A stretch of 64,000 bases of DNA. Source: Congeria kusceri. Its lineage: Eukaryota > Mollusca > Bivalvia > Myida > Dreissenidae. The translations under genes were made by a program, and so were the position numbers. The notes below the pieces were generated by a model. It was not told where the DNA came from. It searched no databases and saw only the letters and a list, made by a program, of their open reading frames with translations. Position 1 is the first letter of the stretch, and the number at the start of each line of letters is the position of its first letter. Location: contig CM051026.1 in assembly GCA_027627225.1 (NCBI GenBank), positions 6,770,915 through 6,834,914 on the forward strand. The letters run 5' to 3'. Shown one piece after another: positions 35,090-47,359 of this stretch.

Positions 35090-35815
35090 AGAAACAACTA
35101 GAATACACTTGGAAAGCGCCATCCTCAGCCAAGATGTCCCATTTCCCCATGTGGTATGCAAATAATAAGTTATACAGCATAATGTGGCAGTTTGTCCAAT
35201 AATAAGGAATCCTTAAATAAATTAATGGCTCCAGATGGTGATCAGGATCTGGAACAAAATCATTTAATTGTTGATACATTTCCAACCTTCTCAGAAAAGT
35301 CTGCGAAGAAGGTTCCATTCCCCCATGTGTTTTGCAACTAATGAATCATACTAATTATTTGTAAAATTTGGCAATTTGCCCATTCTCCCAGTAATGAAGA
35401 ATCCAGACAGTGATCCGGATCCCACCAAAAGTATATGTTCATTGACTCATTTCAATCTTCCCAGAAAAGTCTGCCAAGAAGGTTCAATTCCCCCATGTGT
35501 TTTGCAACTAATGAATCATACTAATTATTTGTAAAATTTGGCAATTTGCCCATTACCCAGTAATGAAGAATCCAGACAGTGATCCGGATCCCACCAAAAT
35601 GATATGTTCATTGACTCATTTCAATCTTCCCAGAAAAGTCTGCCAAGAAGTTTCAATCCGCCATGTGTTTTGCAACTAATGAGTCATACTAATAAAAATG
35701 TGGCAGTTTGCCCTTTCTCCCAATAATGAAGAATCCAGATGGTGATCTAATCTCCATCAAATTATTTGTTCATTGACACATTTCGATGTTCTCAGAAAAG
35801 TTCATAGAAATCTGT
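35090..35815. repeat. tandem-module repeat, about 170-bp period with gatccggatc
   Basis: cagaaaagtctgccaagaag words at about 35292, 35463 and 35632, each followed by catgtgttttgcaactaatg and a gtgatccggatc palindrome. At least four units. Confidence 0.85.
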
Positions 35816-36073
35816 ACATAACATTTTTGTGTGAACAGGCAACTAACTGCAAGACAAACCAACGCCAGCAAAAACATAACCTTCTTGGCAGGGATAAAGA
35901 CATCTGTGCATTATTTATGAAAAAAGGAAACTAATAAAAATCTAATTTCATTATATAAGATGAATGGAATCGGAACAAATCAGAGCCAATTTATGTTTTA
36001 TAAATTCCATGAAATCTTACTGAACAACAGTGAAAGTGAGATCGTCATTTAATGTCATAATTCGTTTTAATAG

Positions 36074-36239
36074 GGGTTGATGCTTGTCATTGAACATGCT
36101 CATGACTGGATTCCACCGTTTGTTGTAGATTCACAGCCAGTGCTGGGCAACTTTCAGCCTACCGCCAGTTATACTTCTCCATTGGGAACAACCCCTAATG
36201 TCCTGAACGTTTCACAGGGAGCGACAGTGGTTTTCACAG
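36074..36239 (+). CDS. internal exon of unrecognised plus-strand gene (exon A)
   Basis: Bounded by an AG at 36072-36073 (tttaatag) and GT at 36240 (cacag|gtttgt). It has one open frame, phase 0 in and phase 1 out. The frame reads HDWIPPFVVDSQPVLG and then SPLGTTPNVLNVSQG. Its last G joins the AC that begins exon B to make one Asp codon. Composition and balance of residues look coding, unlike the surrounding AT-rich DNA. I do not recognise the family. The acceptor lacks a strong pyrimidine tract. Confidence 0.5.
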
Positions 36240-36269
36240 GTTTGTTCCCTATTGTTCATCAATTTACAA

Positions 36270-36450
36270 ACAAGGTTGCAGTGGTGTAATTGGTCTGGTG
36301 TCTGCCTTGCAAATAGGAGGTCCTCAGTTTGATCCCAACCCAGGGAGTGTTTGAAAGATCTTGCTCATAAGACACCAAGTACATGTACTGGGTCTACCCA
36401 GGAAACGGACTTAAAAGAGTCTCAATAAGCGTTGACGTTATCAAACGAAA
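36270..36450 (+). mobile_element. SINE-1 copy, plus strand
   Basis: tRNA-like head gcagtggtgtaattggtctg and B box ggtcctcagtttgatccc, then the body cataagacaccaagtacatg, acccaggaaacggactt and a caataagcg tail. The best full-length copy outside the tandem block. Confidence 0.7.
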
Positions 36451-36868
36451 ATAAATGTGTTTAAACTACTTGAATCTTGTGAAGTTTTTGCATCACCACT
36501 TTGCATGCCAATTAACAAGTTGCATAATGGCTTCAATATAGAATCTCGTGTCATAAACTAATGCCTTGAGCAATTAACATGGGCTATAATTGCAGATAAC
36601 AATACCAACTTATTATCGGAGATTTTTATGTGTTGCAATTTTACTGTTTTTGGACAGATTTCTAACAGTTCTATTTTTGTGACTCTACAAATTCAGACTT
36701 TGAAAAAAAGAAAATATTTTTTAGTGTCTGAAAACATACCAGTATATATTGAATATAGAAACTGAATCAGCTGTATGAGATACAGTCTTCACAATGTGAA
36801 AACTACTGCCATCATGAATGATCATCAGCCAGGAACCGCCACCGAGTGTTTTGACCCTTTAATCTCAG

Positions 36869-37039
36869 GACAATCAACATGTCATCAATTGGCTTTCAGC
36901 TCTTCGCATGTCTTTCAAGCCATATCTGGATGCTGTCCCTTTTGCAAGAGATATCTTTTGTACAACCTTCTTTTTGTCTCTTCAAGTGATTCCTTTGGCA
37001 CTGAGTGTTTTCCGCAGAGATTGTGCAACAACTCCTCAG
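36869..37039 (+). CDS. exon-like block with two open frames (exon X)
   Basis: It lies between a good acceptor (ccctttaatctcag) and cctcag|gtctat, 171 bases. In phase 0 it reads VINWLSALRMSFKPYLDAVP and RDIFCTTFFLSLQVIPLALS, which looks like real protein with a hydrophobic stretch. In phase 1 another frame is also open and would fit between exons A and B. The two cannot both be right; the phase-0 frame looks more protein-like but does not fit the A-B junction. Function unknown. Confidence 0.3.
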
Positions 37040-37129
37040 GTCTATGTCTCCACAAGAAATTGCCAAGTTTTCAAATTTCTGTGCTGCTCTCTTTCTGCAA
37101 CTCAGAATATTTTGATTTCATAGTTTCTA

Positions 37130-39100
37130 GGAAAATCTCAATAAAAATAAAGATCAAGTGGAAATTAAAACCATGCAATTCAAAACCTGTTTTAAACGGA
37201 CTTGTTCACATATTTTCATATGTTTGAAAATGTCATTTGATGTGTAAAGGCCTGACCAATTAGAGTCTTTGTTTCGCGTCCTCAGGCTGGTAGGTTTTTG
37301 AATGCCTGAACGAAAAAAAAAAACATTTGACAATGTGAAAAATATAGTTTGAAAGCATTAAAAAAAATAAAGACTTATAGGTGTTTTTACCAGTATTTGT
37401 AAAAACAGTGTGCAACTAGTCAATTTACAGTCAAAATACTGTGTTAAAGTAGGTTCCCAATATGAAGATGATAAACATGTATAACAGTTTTGTAGGTAAA
37501 CATTTGCTTTAGCTTCGTTTGCCATGAATAAGTTGTGAAAGAAAAATGTTTGTTTTTTTATCGACTCATTGTTTGTTTTTTTCCTGCCTGGCTTTCAAAA
37601 AATCATGGGGACGCTAAACATAGAAATCAAATTTGTATGGCCTAACTGGAAAACCTAAAGCAGTTGGACATTCTGACCTTCATTTATAGTAGAAATGTTA
37701 ACGCTATGTAAGAGATCCAAAATACTGATGAAAAGTGTTACAAATGCTTTATAAATTTTTATCCATTTCATTTAATGATTTTTCATAAGCGACACTGTAT
37801 TTCCAATGTATTTATATGCCAGTAGGGTTATTTCTCTCCGTTACATACACTATTCTTTTATTTTGGGAATCTGTGTTAGAAGATTGTCAAGTCATCAATC
37901 TGTGAACAGGTCCCTTTAACGCATTCAGTTTAATCCCCGAGTTGTAAATGTACAATCTTTGTTCATTAAAAAATGTGGTCATTAAAAAAAATACTTTGAT
38001 TCCAATGGGAATTTTGTTATATTTACAGGCACAGAACATGCTGATGCTCTTAAAATCTTTGACATTATCTACATCTGACCGTTTCAACAGCGTGTCCATG
38101 ACCTACTAGGTGGGTGTTGTTGCTGGTGTTAATGTTTTAGCTGACAATTGATATATTCCTTAAAGAATAGTGATTCTAATAGTTTATCTGGTGGTACATG
38201 TGGTACATGAACTTAAAATAAAAGAATTCGAATGGTCATACTGCCACTCGTTCACAAATCTTTCCATCACTACGACTGTAAATATTTTAGCTTGGAAAAA
38301 TTAACCATTGAACACCGAACTTATGCATGAATACATTAGAAATCCATTACGATTAATACCCGTACATAATTTTACATACTGGAATCATGTTAAATTAATG
38401 TAAGAGCATTTCACTGAACATACATCTATGGTATCAATAAGAATGTGAAACATATGTACAGACAAAACAGTATATAGGAAATAATTCAAGCTAGAGTTCA
38501 TGAGTGTCAAGTCAGGTCGTCCCAGGTATACATATTTATTCATACCACAGCTACTAAAACTATGTAGGTCTGACAATCGAGGGTAGAATAGTTGCTCTGC
38601 GTATGCGTAGTCTTTCATCGGTGCTTGGTTAACTCGTATGCATAATCAATAAATCAGGTATTATCATGTGGTTTATTGTATGGGAGCATCGCTTGATTGA
38701 CATGGCATGTTATGTTGTTTATTAAAACATTTAAAACATGAAACCCTTGATTGTTTTGATGTGCGTCTAATTGACTGCTGGTTCTGCTTATAATACTTAT
38801 TTAGCCACGCATTTTGCTGTTATGGCCAAAGATTAGAGGCTCTTTTGTATGATGATTTTGGTGGAAAAATATACATCGCACTGACTAAACTCCACTTGTG
38901 GTAATTTATGCATATAACAATGCTGATTCGATGGTCTGGAACCGATCCCTATATGTTTCAAGTGATATTGGTCAGTGACCCTATAATTAACTCGTTGAAA
39001 CTGGAGAAAGTTTGTATTTATATAAAGACCGTTGGTAACTTATGGCAGTATTTAGTGACATTACAATCACTCCAAATGATCTTTGAAACGTTATATACAA
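37130..39100. other. gene-free stretch
   Basis: AT-rich with no credible exon. 37740-37917 ends ggaatctgtg...ctgtgaacaggtcccttt, a relic of the tRNA-cored AAAGGGAC family. Confidence 0.55.
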
Positions 39101-39118
39101 TGTATGTGTCCCCATGCT

Positions 39119-39205
39119 GTGAGTAGCTGATCCATGGTCTAGTGGCATCACATTGGCTTCACAATGAAGGATTCTCAAGTTTGAGACCCCGCTACACCAT
39201 AACCT
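39119..39205 (+). mobile_element. tRNA-like SINE fragment (second type)
   Basis: gatccatggtctagtggcat resembles an A box region and ctcaagtttgagaccc a B box. The head differs from SINE-1. Low complexity of evidence, so boundaries are approximate. Confidence 0.4.
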
Positions 39206-39303
39206 ACTAACAGAGTCTTTCACATGAGACTTTAAACTGAGGTGCAGTGTACTAGGTGCTTCTCACTGGGCACTAAAACACCTAGGGTCTCCTCTGGAAT
39301 GGG

Positions 39304-39415
39304 GCGTCTCCTGTATCTCACATTATCCGCCATCGTCTCCTGTATCTCACATTATCCCCTATCGTCTCCTGTATCTCACATTATCCCCCATCGTCTCCTG
39401 TATCCCCCATAATAC
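39304..39415. repeat. 4 x 30-bp tandem repeat
   Basis: Units of cgtctcctgtatctcacatt plus atccnccat start at 39304, 39334, 39364 and 39394; the last is truncated. Confidence 0.92.
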
Positions 39416-39586
39416 AACTAACTAGTCTTCTGTAATAAGATCGGTGTTGCATCTCTCTTATGTTCTGATATGTCCATGCTCCTGGTTGCCATTTTTCGGA
39501 TGTAACAATATTCTGATATAGGGATATAAATTCTATGGTCTGCTCAATATCGTTACAGCGGAGTTTGCTGTATATAGAAGATATTT

Positions 39587-39722
39587 GTTTTAGGTGTGAT
39601 AACGCGTGATATCATCACCGGAAAGGGAGACAATTAATATTTTCACGAGCACTTGCGCGAGTGAAAATATGTAAATTGTCTCCCTTTTAGGTGATGATAT
39701 CACGCGTTATCACACCGAAAAC
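39587..39722. repeat. long palindrome (hairpin) with about 62-bp arms
   Basis: gtgtgataacgcgtgatatc on the left arm and its exact inverse on the right, continuing through a gggagacaatt block to a small loop around tgcgcgag. Near-perfect arms suggest a young foldback element. Noncoding. Confidence 0.88.
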
Positions 39723-40044
39723 AAACAATTTTTATTTTTATTTAATGCTTTATTAACCTTTGTTTTACATTTTATCGGAAAATATCATAGGAATCATAAC
39801 GTCATGACGTCAAAATAATGACGTCATTTCACAGTTTTGAGACCAGCAGCGATGACGGTCCGTTTCATTTACCGTATTTAATCGGGACCCAAAAAGTAGT
39901 CCCTCACTGTGAGTGATATAGGGATATATCTCACTGATATTTTTCTGTATTTCACTACTTAGCATTAAATAAAAAACTTTATTTTAACTTTACACAATAA
40001 CCTGCAGTAATAGTAATTTAGTGATGCTGTTTTTCTTGTTGCAG

Positions 40045-40181
40045 ACAGCAGCCATTACACACTGAGGGATAGCAACAACCTTGATCCTGACAGCAAAGCA
40101 TTCCTGAGCGATGCGGAAACCGTGCACAACATTTTGGGGGGGAAATACGTGGTAGCAGACGACCGAGTTACAGCCAAGGAG
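40045..40181 (+). CDS. internal exon of unrecognised plus-strand gene (exon B)
   Basis: Strong acceptor (tttttcttgttgcag at 40030-40044) and donor (aaggag|gtaaac). Only one of three frames is open: 45 codons reading SSHYTLRDSNNLDPDSKAFL then VHNILGGKYVVADDRVTAKE. Phase 1 in agrees with exon A, phase 0 out. This is the best exon on the plus strand in this part. The residue pattern is typical of coding sequence, but I do not recognise the protein. Confidence 0.62.
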
Positions 40182-40558
40182 GTAAACTTTTTTTAAACTT
40201 TCAATGGCCAATTAAGTAAACAGGTGTTCAAATTCTTTAGTGTTTTGTTTTTTTAATGTAAAATTATAATGACTGAAGTTTGGGTTGTTTGTGATTAATG
40301 GAAATTTGATCTGTTTGTATTTAATTGCGAAAACTTCTGAAAGCTGACAGGTATTAACCTTTTTTGGTATTCCATGTAAAAAAATCTATTGTTTAAAAAG
40401 TTAGAATCGTAAATAAATATTATTTGTCTGTAAATTGGAATATTTTTTTTTAATCTATGTTGTTCGTGCAGATTTATATACAATGCAGTTTTATCGGCAT
40501 TTTATAGCATACATTTATATTTTCATATAAACAACATTTTTATTCATTTTTCCCACAG

Positions 40559-40620
40559 CTCCGTAGTCCATTGCTCTATCTGCTACACCACTCTGGCTTG
40601 TGGTTTCATTGGTATTGAAA
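40559..40620 (-). mobile_element. tRNA-like fragment
   Basis: On the minus strand cagagtggtgtagcagatag and caatggactacgg resemble an A-box containing SINE head. It follows a cccacag acceptor-like sequence by chance. Confidence 0.3.
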
Positions 40621-40715
40621 AGGGATTATATGGATAGAATGAGGTCATGTGATTTTTTTTACTCTTATGTTTTATTGAAAGGATAAATAAATGTTTTGAA
40701 CAGGTACCAGCAGAA

Positions 40716-40800
40716 GCCTCAATAGCTCAGTTGGTAGAGCAGTGGTCTTGAGAGGCTTGGTGTGTGGGTTCAAATATGGCTCCGACCTTGGGGAGTTTTA
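40716..40800 (+). mobile_element. tRNA-like SINE head (third type)
   Basis: caatagctcagttggtagag is an excellent A box and gtgggttcaaatatggctc a B box. The anticodon arm is not convincingly paired, so it is a SINE or pseudo-tRNA, not a tRNA gene. A poly-G run follows at 40811. Confidence 0.55.
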
Positions 40801-41221
40801 ACAAACTCCTGGGGGGGGGGTAGGGGGGCAGAACCTGCACTTTCCAAGTGGGTTAGTTAAATATATACTTTTTAGTACAAAATAAAAAGAAATAAAAACA
40901 TTTTATCATTGTCCCTACCCCCACGTTGTAATTTTTTTGTGCTAATAAAAACAAACATCAGGAGTCGTCTTCAATGTTTTTATTGAGCCTTTTTTATTAT
41001 GCAAGATATTACAAATATGTTATACAATGTTTAGGCCAAGGATAAAATATCAGTGGTTCAGTTTTCAAGACCTCAAGTATTTCTAAAGGGAAGAAAACAA
41101 TGATTTACGGGTAGTATAAAAAGGCTGAGTTAGTTGTAGCAAAAAATGCAGTTAGAGCTGAACCACAGATATTTTTTCTTTGGCCTAAACTAAGAAATGT
41201 ATAATACATTTTTATTTTCAG

Positions 41222-41256
41222 AACTCATTCATAAAAAGAGGGCATCGCTTAGTAAA
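41222..41256 (+). CDS. candidate short exon after exon B (exon C)
   Basis: Acceptor tttttattttcag; donor-like gtaaga at 41257. Phase 0 in, agreeing with exon B, gives NSFIKRGHRLV and two bases. Another frame runs through the donor to 41457 (KKRASLSKVRTSSSPELQQL and on to a stop) and also looks coding, but needs a different entry phase. Which is used cannot be told from sequence. Confidence 0.35.
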
Positions 41257-41459
41257 GTAAGAACCTCATCGTCACCCGAGTTGCAGCAGTTATTGATCAG
41301 TAACGCCAGTCGAAGTGTGCGACAGGCCTCTAATGGGAGCAGGGACATGTTCGGTTTTTCAAACGACTTGATTTTGTGCTTTAAGAATTTCCTATTTTGT
41401 AATGGAGATGTTACTTGTTACGAGCCTGTGTTATTTATGTTTCATGTGGACAAATAAAC

Positions 41460-44210
41460 ACATCTGTTCCAGACTGAATGTATTCTTTGTTTTTGTTTCA
41501 AGGAGAAATTAAAACCCAGCAAAAATGTTTTCGAAGGAAAAGAAAACACAAGATTTTAGGCCAAACTGATGATTTGTTTGCTTTACATACGCAGCATGGT
41601 GGAAATGGGGCTCGTCTCCACATTTAGTAATACAGCTGTACTGCGTTATCTCGAACTCGATTATTTCAATGTTCCGCTTGTGTCAAAGTCTTCCTTATTG
41701 TTTATAAAAAGTATAACTTGGCTGCCACTTGTCTTTAAAAGCTGTACCTAAATAGTATCGTATGTTTTATATTTATATCCAAATAAGCAATTTATATTAA
41801 AGCCACCAAATCTGTTTGGAATGACAATGTTATTCAGAGCTAGAAAATATTTACAAATGTGTGTTTTCCATTTCACGAAGTGCTGATATAACTACAGCAA
41901 GTTCGATAAATCCCCTCAACATGGGTTGATGCTATTTTGTGTGGTTAAATAAAATTATATTAATTTTGGTGGTATTTATTTTGTGCTCAATGTGGATTCA
42001 GTGGCTTTAATTCAACAGCATTATTTTGACAAAGAACTTTCTCACTAGTTTCCAGTGATTAATGTGTTATATCCTTCCAACTTAAGAAGACAATGGAAAC
42101 AAGTTCCACTGGTGCATATGGCTCAAATTATAACAAAACGTTTCTGGTGTCAATAGAACTTACACAATATATGTTTTAAAGATGAATTAACAACATAATT
42201 ACTTATCAGTGGTTAAAACTGAAGTTGTGCATATAAGGATAAGACAGGAAAGGTCCCTTACTCCAAAAGCTCACAAAGAATGACGTGTTCATGGAGCTTA
42301 AATATATACTGAACATAAAAGCATTGCGTTCATTAATAAGCTCAATAAATGTAAATATCAGAAATGCGCACATATATATATGTATATATTTTAAAGGGGT
42401 GTTTCGACAGATATTGTTTAAGTATCAACTATATGTTGATGGAATAGTGAAGAAGAAATATATAAATTGTAGTTTTTTTTTAATTTTGATACAGTTGCAG
42501 TGAATTTCAAACTCATAACGACAAAATCGCACAGTTAAATAAATAATATTTTAATAAATGGTGTGCCTGCATGTAAAGATTATCGTATTTAACAATGCTT
42601 CAATATTAATTCTCTGTAAATGGACTTTGATTGTACAAATGTTATTGTCGTCCTACCATCGATACACCCCAGTAAGTAAACACAAAATCTGACAGAATGC
42701 CCCCAATAACTTTCAAACAGGAAAATAGTTCTGTTACAATGCATGTAAACATGTACCTAACATTCAAGAATGATTAATTGATAGTTCAATTTAAATTACA
42801 TGTGTTGTTGTTACAGATGTGTTTTTAAAGAATTTTGAAATCCTCAGTGTTGCTCAAAACTTTAACAGCTAATTAAGTTTCAAGTCGTTAAAATATGGAT
42901 GAAATTATTGAATGTAAAGAAGATATTAACGTGTTGAAATGTTAGTATAATTGGAACAAACTGTTATGAATTATTTCTAAAATTCTTGATGTGCAAGTTG
43001 TTTTAATAATATGATTTTATTTACAACTAAAATCATCTGGCTTTATGAAAGTGTAACTGAAGTTTTGAGCAATTGGGCCCAGATATCACATACCATTTAG
43101 CAGGTGTACTTTCATTTATGAACTATCAAATTTGCAGCATATAAAATGATCTATGCCAGTCTGTAACAAAATAACATGAAAAAGAATGCACAATACAATA
43201 GCAAGTTACGACACATTTCTTTGTAGAACTGTTACACAAGAACAAAGAATATAGTTTTGTTTTGATGCATGTTACCAACAACAAACCCAATGTAACATTC
43301 CCAATTTATCTATCCATTAACAGATGCACAAGCCTAAACTTTCAAGTTATAATTACAGACTGACACAGAATTGAAGAATGATCTACAGACTGATAACTGC
43401 CATTGCATTTGAAAATGAAAACAAATATTTCTAACCGCCATAAATAAACTTTGAATCAAAAGTTCACAAAAGGTTTTTTGTATACCTGCTGTTAAGATTA
43501 TCTGATTTCATGGCCTATTGCAACATTAGTAATTGACCATGTTGCAGTAAAATGATGTTACAACTGAATGTGTCACATAACGGGATGCTCCTACGAAACA
43601 GACAAAGGGCGTGTTGCCAACATTTTTTTATAGTGGACAAAATGACAAAGGGCCATAAATCTGCCAAAATTGGTCGCAGCCAACATTCCTTCCCTGACAA
43701 TCATCTACATGTTAAGGTTCTTCAGCCGTGAAAGTTTGAGTGAAATCCACTGCAGTTAAAGAGTATATATGACATACACACTGGTGGACGTACAGACATA
43801 TGCCATAAATAATGCCTCCCATGGTTTGTATACATGTTTGTGTTGAAAACGCGAAAAACATTACAACAAAATACACTTAAGCAACTTAAGAAGAGACGTA
43901 ATTCCAGCACATCATATCAGAGAAATGTTTGCCAATAATATACAACACAAGAATTTGCTCTTACTGAGGCATTCTTAACACTGCTCATAATACATTAACT
44001 ACAGATGTAACTAAGGTAGATCCAAATGCAATATGTTGTGTCAGGTACCAGCTCCAAACAAACAGTCATAAAAAGGGCAATAACTGTGTCATTATAAGGA
44101 CAATGTTACAAAGCTTGATGCACATTGCATTGTCAAAACATACAGCTCTTTAAAACTCCAGGGTACTCAATGTGTTATAAAAACTTATGGACATAAATAA
44201 GCATTTTCAT
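41460..44210. other. gene-free AT-rich stretch
   Basis: No convincing exon or repeat family. Short frames (for example 41569-41751 and 42285-42503) lack coding character. Confidence 0.55.
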
Positions 44211-44213
44211 AAA

Positions 44214-44958
44214 TAACAAGAGCTGTTTGTAAAACAGTTATGCCCCCTCTAGGTTAAAAGCAATCTATAAAATATCAAGTTTGGTGATGATTAGATGAGA
44301 ACTGTTGAAAATAGGGAGCAGAAACTGCAATAAAGGCCAATTTTAGAGAAATCAAGGGCCATAACTCCACAATTCCTGCGGCGATTTGGCTGATTAATAA
44401 ACTTGGCCGAGCCATTTTCAGCAACTTTGGTGCAGAATGGATTAAAAGTGTTTGAGAGCGGAAACAGCTAAAATGGCTAATTTGAGATAATTCAAGGTCC
44501 ATAACTCCACAATTGCTAGAGCAATTTGGCTGATTATCAAACTTGGCTGAGATATTATGCCAATTAACATTTTCATGAAGTTTGGTTAAGATGGGATGAA
44601 AACTATTGGACTTAGAGAGCGGAAGACGGCTGAAAAGGCAATTTCAGATCATTAATAGGCACTAAGTCCACTATTCCTGGGGCGATTTGGTTGATTATCG
44701 GACTTGACCTAGATATTATTATAACAAAATGGCTAATTTGAGATAATTCAAGGGCCATAACTCCACAAATCCTGGGGTGATTTGGCTGATTATCAAACCT
44801 GACCTAGATATTATGCCAACAAACATTTTCATTTGGTGAAGATCGGATGAAAACTGTTCAACTTAGAGAGCGGAAACGAAAGTGGAAAACCGACAGACCG
44901 ACCAACTGACATTAACAAACATATATATATCCACACCATCTCCAATGGTGGGCATAAT
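44214..44958 (+). repeat. module element, copy 3
   Basis: Starts aacaagagctgtttgtaaaa and ends with a ggtgggcataatta block. Five modules, each with ggccataactccacaa, gatttggctgatta, gatattatgcc and gaaaactgtt words. Same family as 33.0-34.4 kb but opposite strand. Confidence 0.8.
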
Positions 44959-45479
44959 TAGGCTAAAAAATATGTTGTTATTGAGTAAGCTTAATACAGC
45001 ATTGTGAAATATTATATGTAATTATTTTATATTCAAATGACTCTGTACCAACTAAAAAAATATGCTGCCTTTTATAGGGCAAATCTCATGATGGAAATAC
45101 TATATTAGTTCTAGATTTATCTTGTTTTCAAAGAAATCATAATCTCAGTAATGTACTTGAATGGACAAACAAACCTAAAACTATATCTCTTTGTCTTGAG
45201 AAGGAAACAAAAAATGTATGGTACTACATCTATCGTTAATCGTTATCGTATGCATTGAACATAAATAACGTATATCAACAGACATTGTCATCTCGCAAAA
45301 ATACATAATTCCTGTGACACAAGCATTCAAACAAGTCACATCATGTTATATCTGCATGCTTTAGAATTATTAGAAGCTCAATGTAAACAGACAGATAAGA
45401 AAACACTAATACAAGAATATCAGCTAAACGATGGATGCTACCCAATGCTGTTTTGACACTCGTGTAAAAGTTAATGGAA

Positions 45480-45915
45480 CAAATCAGGGACATTTTACAG
45501 AAAATATTGCCAAGTTACAGCACAGACAAGCGGAGCCTATTGCGAACTTTGACCTCTATGTGTGACCTAGACCTATAACCTTTGGACCTGATTGATGCAA
45601 GCATCACACTATCTCACCGAGGCAAAGACTTGTACCAAGTAATTTTAAAATCCCTACATCCATGGCCATGTTATAGTAAGGACAAGCAAAAAGCCAACTT
45701 TGATATTTAAGAGTGACCGTGGCCTTTGTCCTACAGACCTGGTTCATGTGCGCGACATGCAGTCTCATTAAGGCAAACATTTTGTTAAGTTATTTATAAA
45801 TCCTCACATCCATGGCTAAGTTATAGCCCGAACAATTAAGTTTGATAGAATCAGGGAATGACAGACCAAGCAGCGACTAATTTTGCTCCCCCGACATTTG
45901 TTGGGGAGTGTAATA
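45480..45915. repeat. tandem-module relic (tgacctctatgtgtgacct)
   Basis: Two diverged modules with atccctacatccatggccat / atcctcacatccatggctaa and aacctttggacctgatt / ctacagacctggttcatg. Ends with cccccgacatttgttgggga. Confidence 0.65.
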
Positions 45916-46139
45916 AAACTATGTAAGTGACTTTAGAAGAAACCAATCATGTCTGACCGCTTACAAGTAGATATTGGAAAAGTAAAACAATGTATTAAAT
46001 AATTACAAAACAAACTGTTAGGTATTTCTTTTCTGCACTTCCTTTAAGGAAATATCAAACAAAGGGCAATGACTCGGTCACCTCTAAAGATGTATGAATT
46101 AAATGTAATCTAAATTTCTAAATGTCTCTTGCTATTACC

Positions 46140-47075
46140 CTTAATGTTATAAAAGTACTGTAGGGAATATAAAAATTCATGAAATATTTGTGGAGTTTGT
46201 GTAGTCGGAGAGACAGCTAACACCCAAAGTACTGTAGGGAACATAAAAATATATGAAATATTTGTGGAGTTGTGATAGTCGGAGAGACAGTGAACACCCG
46301 AAGTACTGTAGGGAACATCAAAATATATGAAATATTTGTGGAGTTTGTGATAGTCGGAGAGACAGTGAACACCCAAAGTACTGTAGGGAACATAAAAATA
46401 CATGAAATATTTGTGGAGTTTGTGTAGTCGGAGAGACAGCTAACACCCAAAGTACTGTAGGGAACATGAAAATATATGAAATATTTGTGGAGTTTGTGAT
46501 AGTCGGAGAGACAGTGAACACCCGAAGTACTGTAGAGAACATAAAAATACATGAAATATTTGTGGAGTTTGTGATAGTCGGAGAGACAGTGAACACCCAA
46601 AGTACTCTAGGGAACATAAAAATATATGAAATATTTGTGGAGTTTGTGATAGTCGGAGAGACAGTGAACACCCGAAGTACTGTAGGGAACATCAAAATAT
46701 ATTAAATATTTGTGGAGTTTGTGTAGTCGGAGAGACAGTGAACACCCGAAGTACTGTAGGGAACATAAACATGTATGAAATATTGGTGGAGTTTGTGATA
46801 GTCGGAGAGACAGTGAACACCCAAAGTACTGTAGGGAACATAAAAATATATGAAATATTGGTGGAGTTTGTGATAGTCGGAGAGACAATGAACACCCAAA
46901 GTACTGTAGGGAACATGAAAAGACATGAAATATTTGTGGAGTTTGTGTAGTAGGAGAGACAGTGAACACCCAAAGTACTGTAGGGAACATAAAAATATAT
47001 GAAATATTTGTGGAGTTGTGATAGTCGGAGAGACATTGAACACCCAAAGTACTGTAGGGAACATAAAAATAAACA
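46140..47075. repeat. about 75-bp minisatellite, 12-13 units
   Basis: The unit includes gaaatatttgtggagtttgt, gatagtcggagagacagtga and cacccaaagtactgtaggga. Unit lengths vary by one or two bases. Near-identical units point to recent homogenisation. Open frames on both strands follow from length near a multiple of three. Confidence 0.95.
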
Positions 47076-47253
47076 CACTAACAATCATTCAATTTCATAA
47101 GGTACAAAAACTACCATGTACCCATTGATAAAAATCGAAAACTGACAATAAAAGGAATATGTCTGAAATAAACATACAAATCAACTGTTGCATTTTTCAA
47201 CCAACCATATTTATATGTTCAGAACTGTTTTAAACTATCACATAACAAGAATG

Positions 47254-47354
47254 TCATCCAACTGAGCTCTTTGGCATTCTCAAAGACGTTGCAGTAATCC
47301 TAGACCCACTGTGACCAGCTTGCCTCGACTGGAAGACGCAGCATGTTATATAGC
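47254..47354 (-). CDS. candidate terminal exon, strand and frame uncertain
   Basis: On the minus strand a good acceptor (tttctgttttacag) at 47355 opens two frames: YITCCVFQSRQAGHSG to a stop at 47254, or LYNMLRLPVEASWSQWV to a stop at 47300. The sequence is less AT-rich than its surroundings. Its phase does not match the exon at 49332-49415 directly. Confidence 0.25.
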
Positions 47355-47359
47355 CTGTA

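Noticed and set aside
40716..40800. Functional tRNA gene
   Set aside because: A and B boxes are good but the anticodon and acceptor stems do not pair convincingly; SINE head is likelier.
46110..47088. Minus-strand frames of 97-146 codons
   Set aside because: Artefacts of the 75-bp repeat, present in all three frames with the same peptide motifs.
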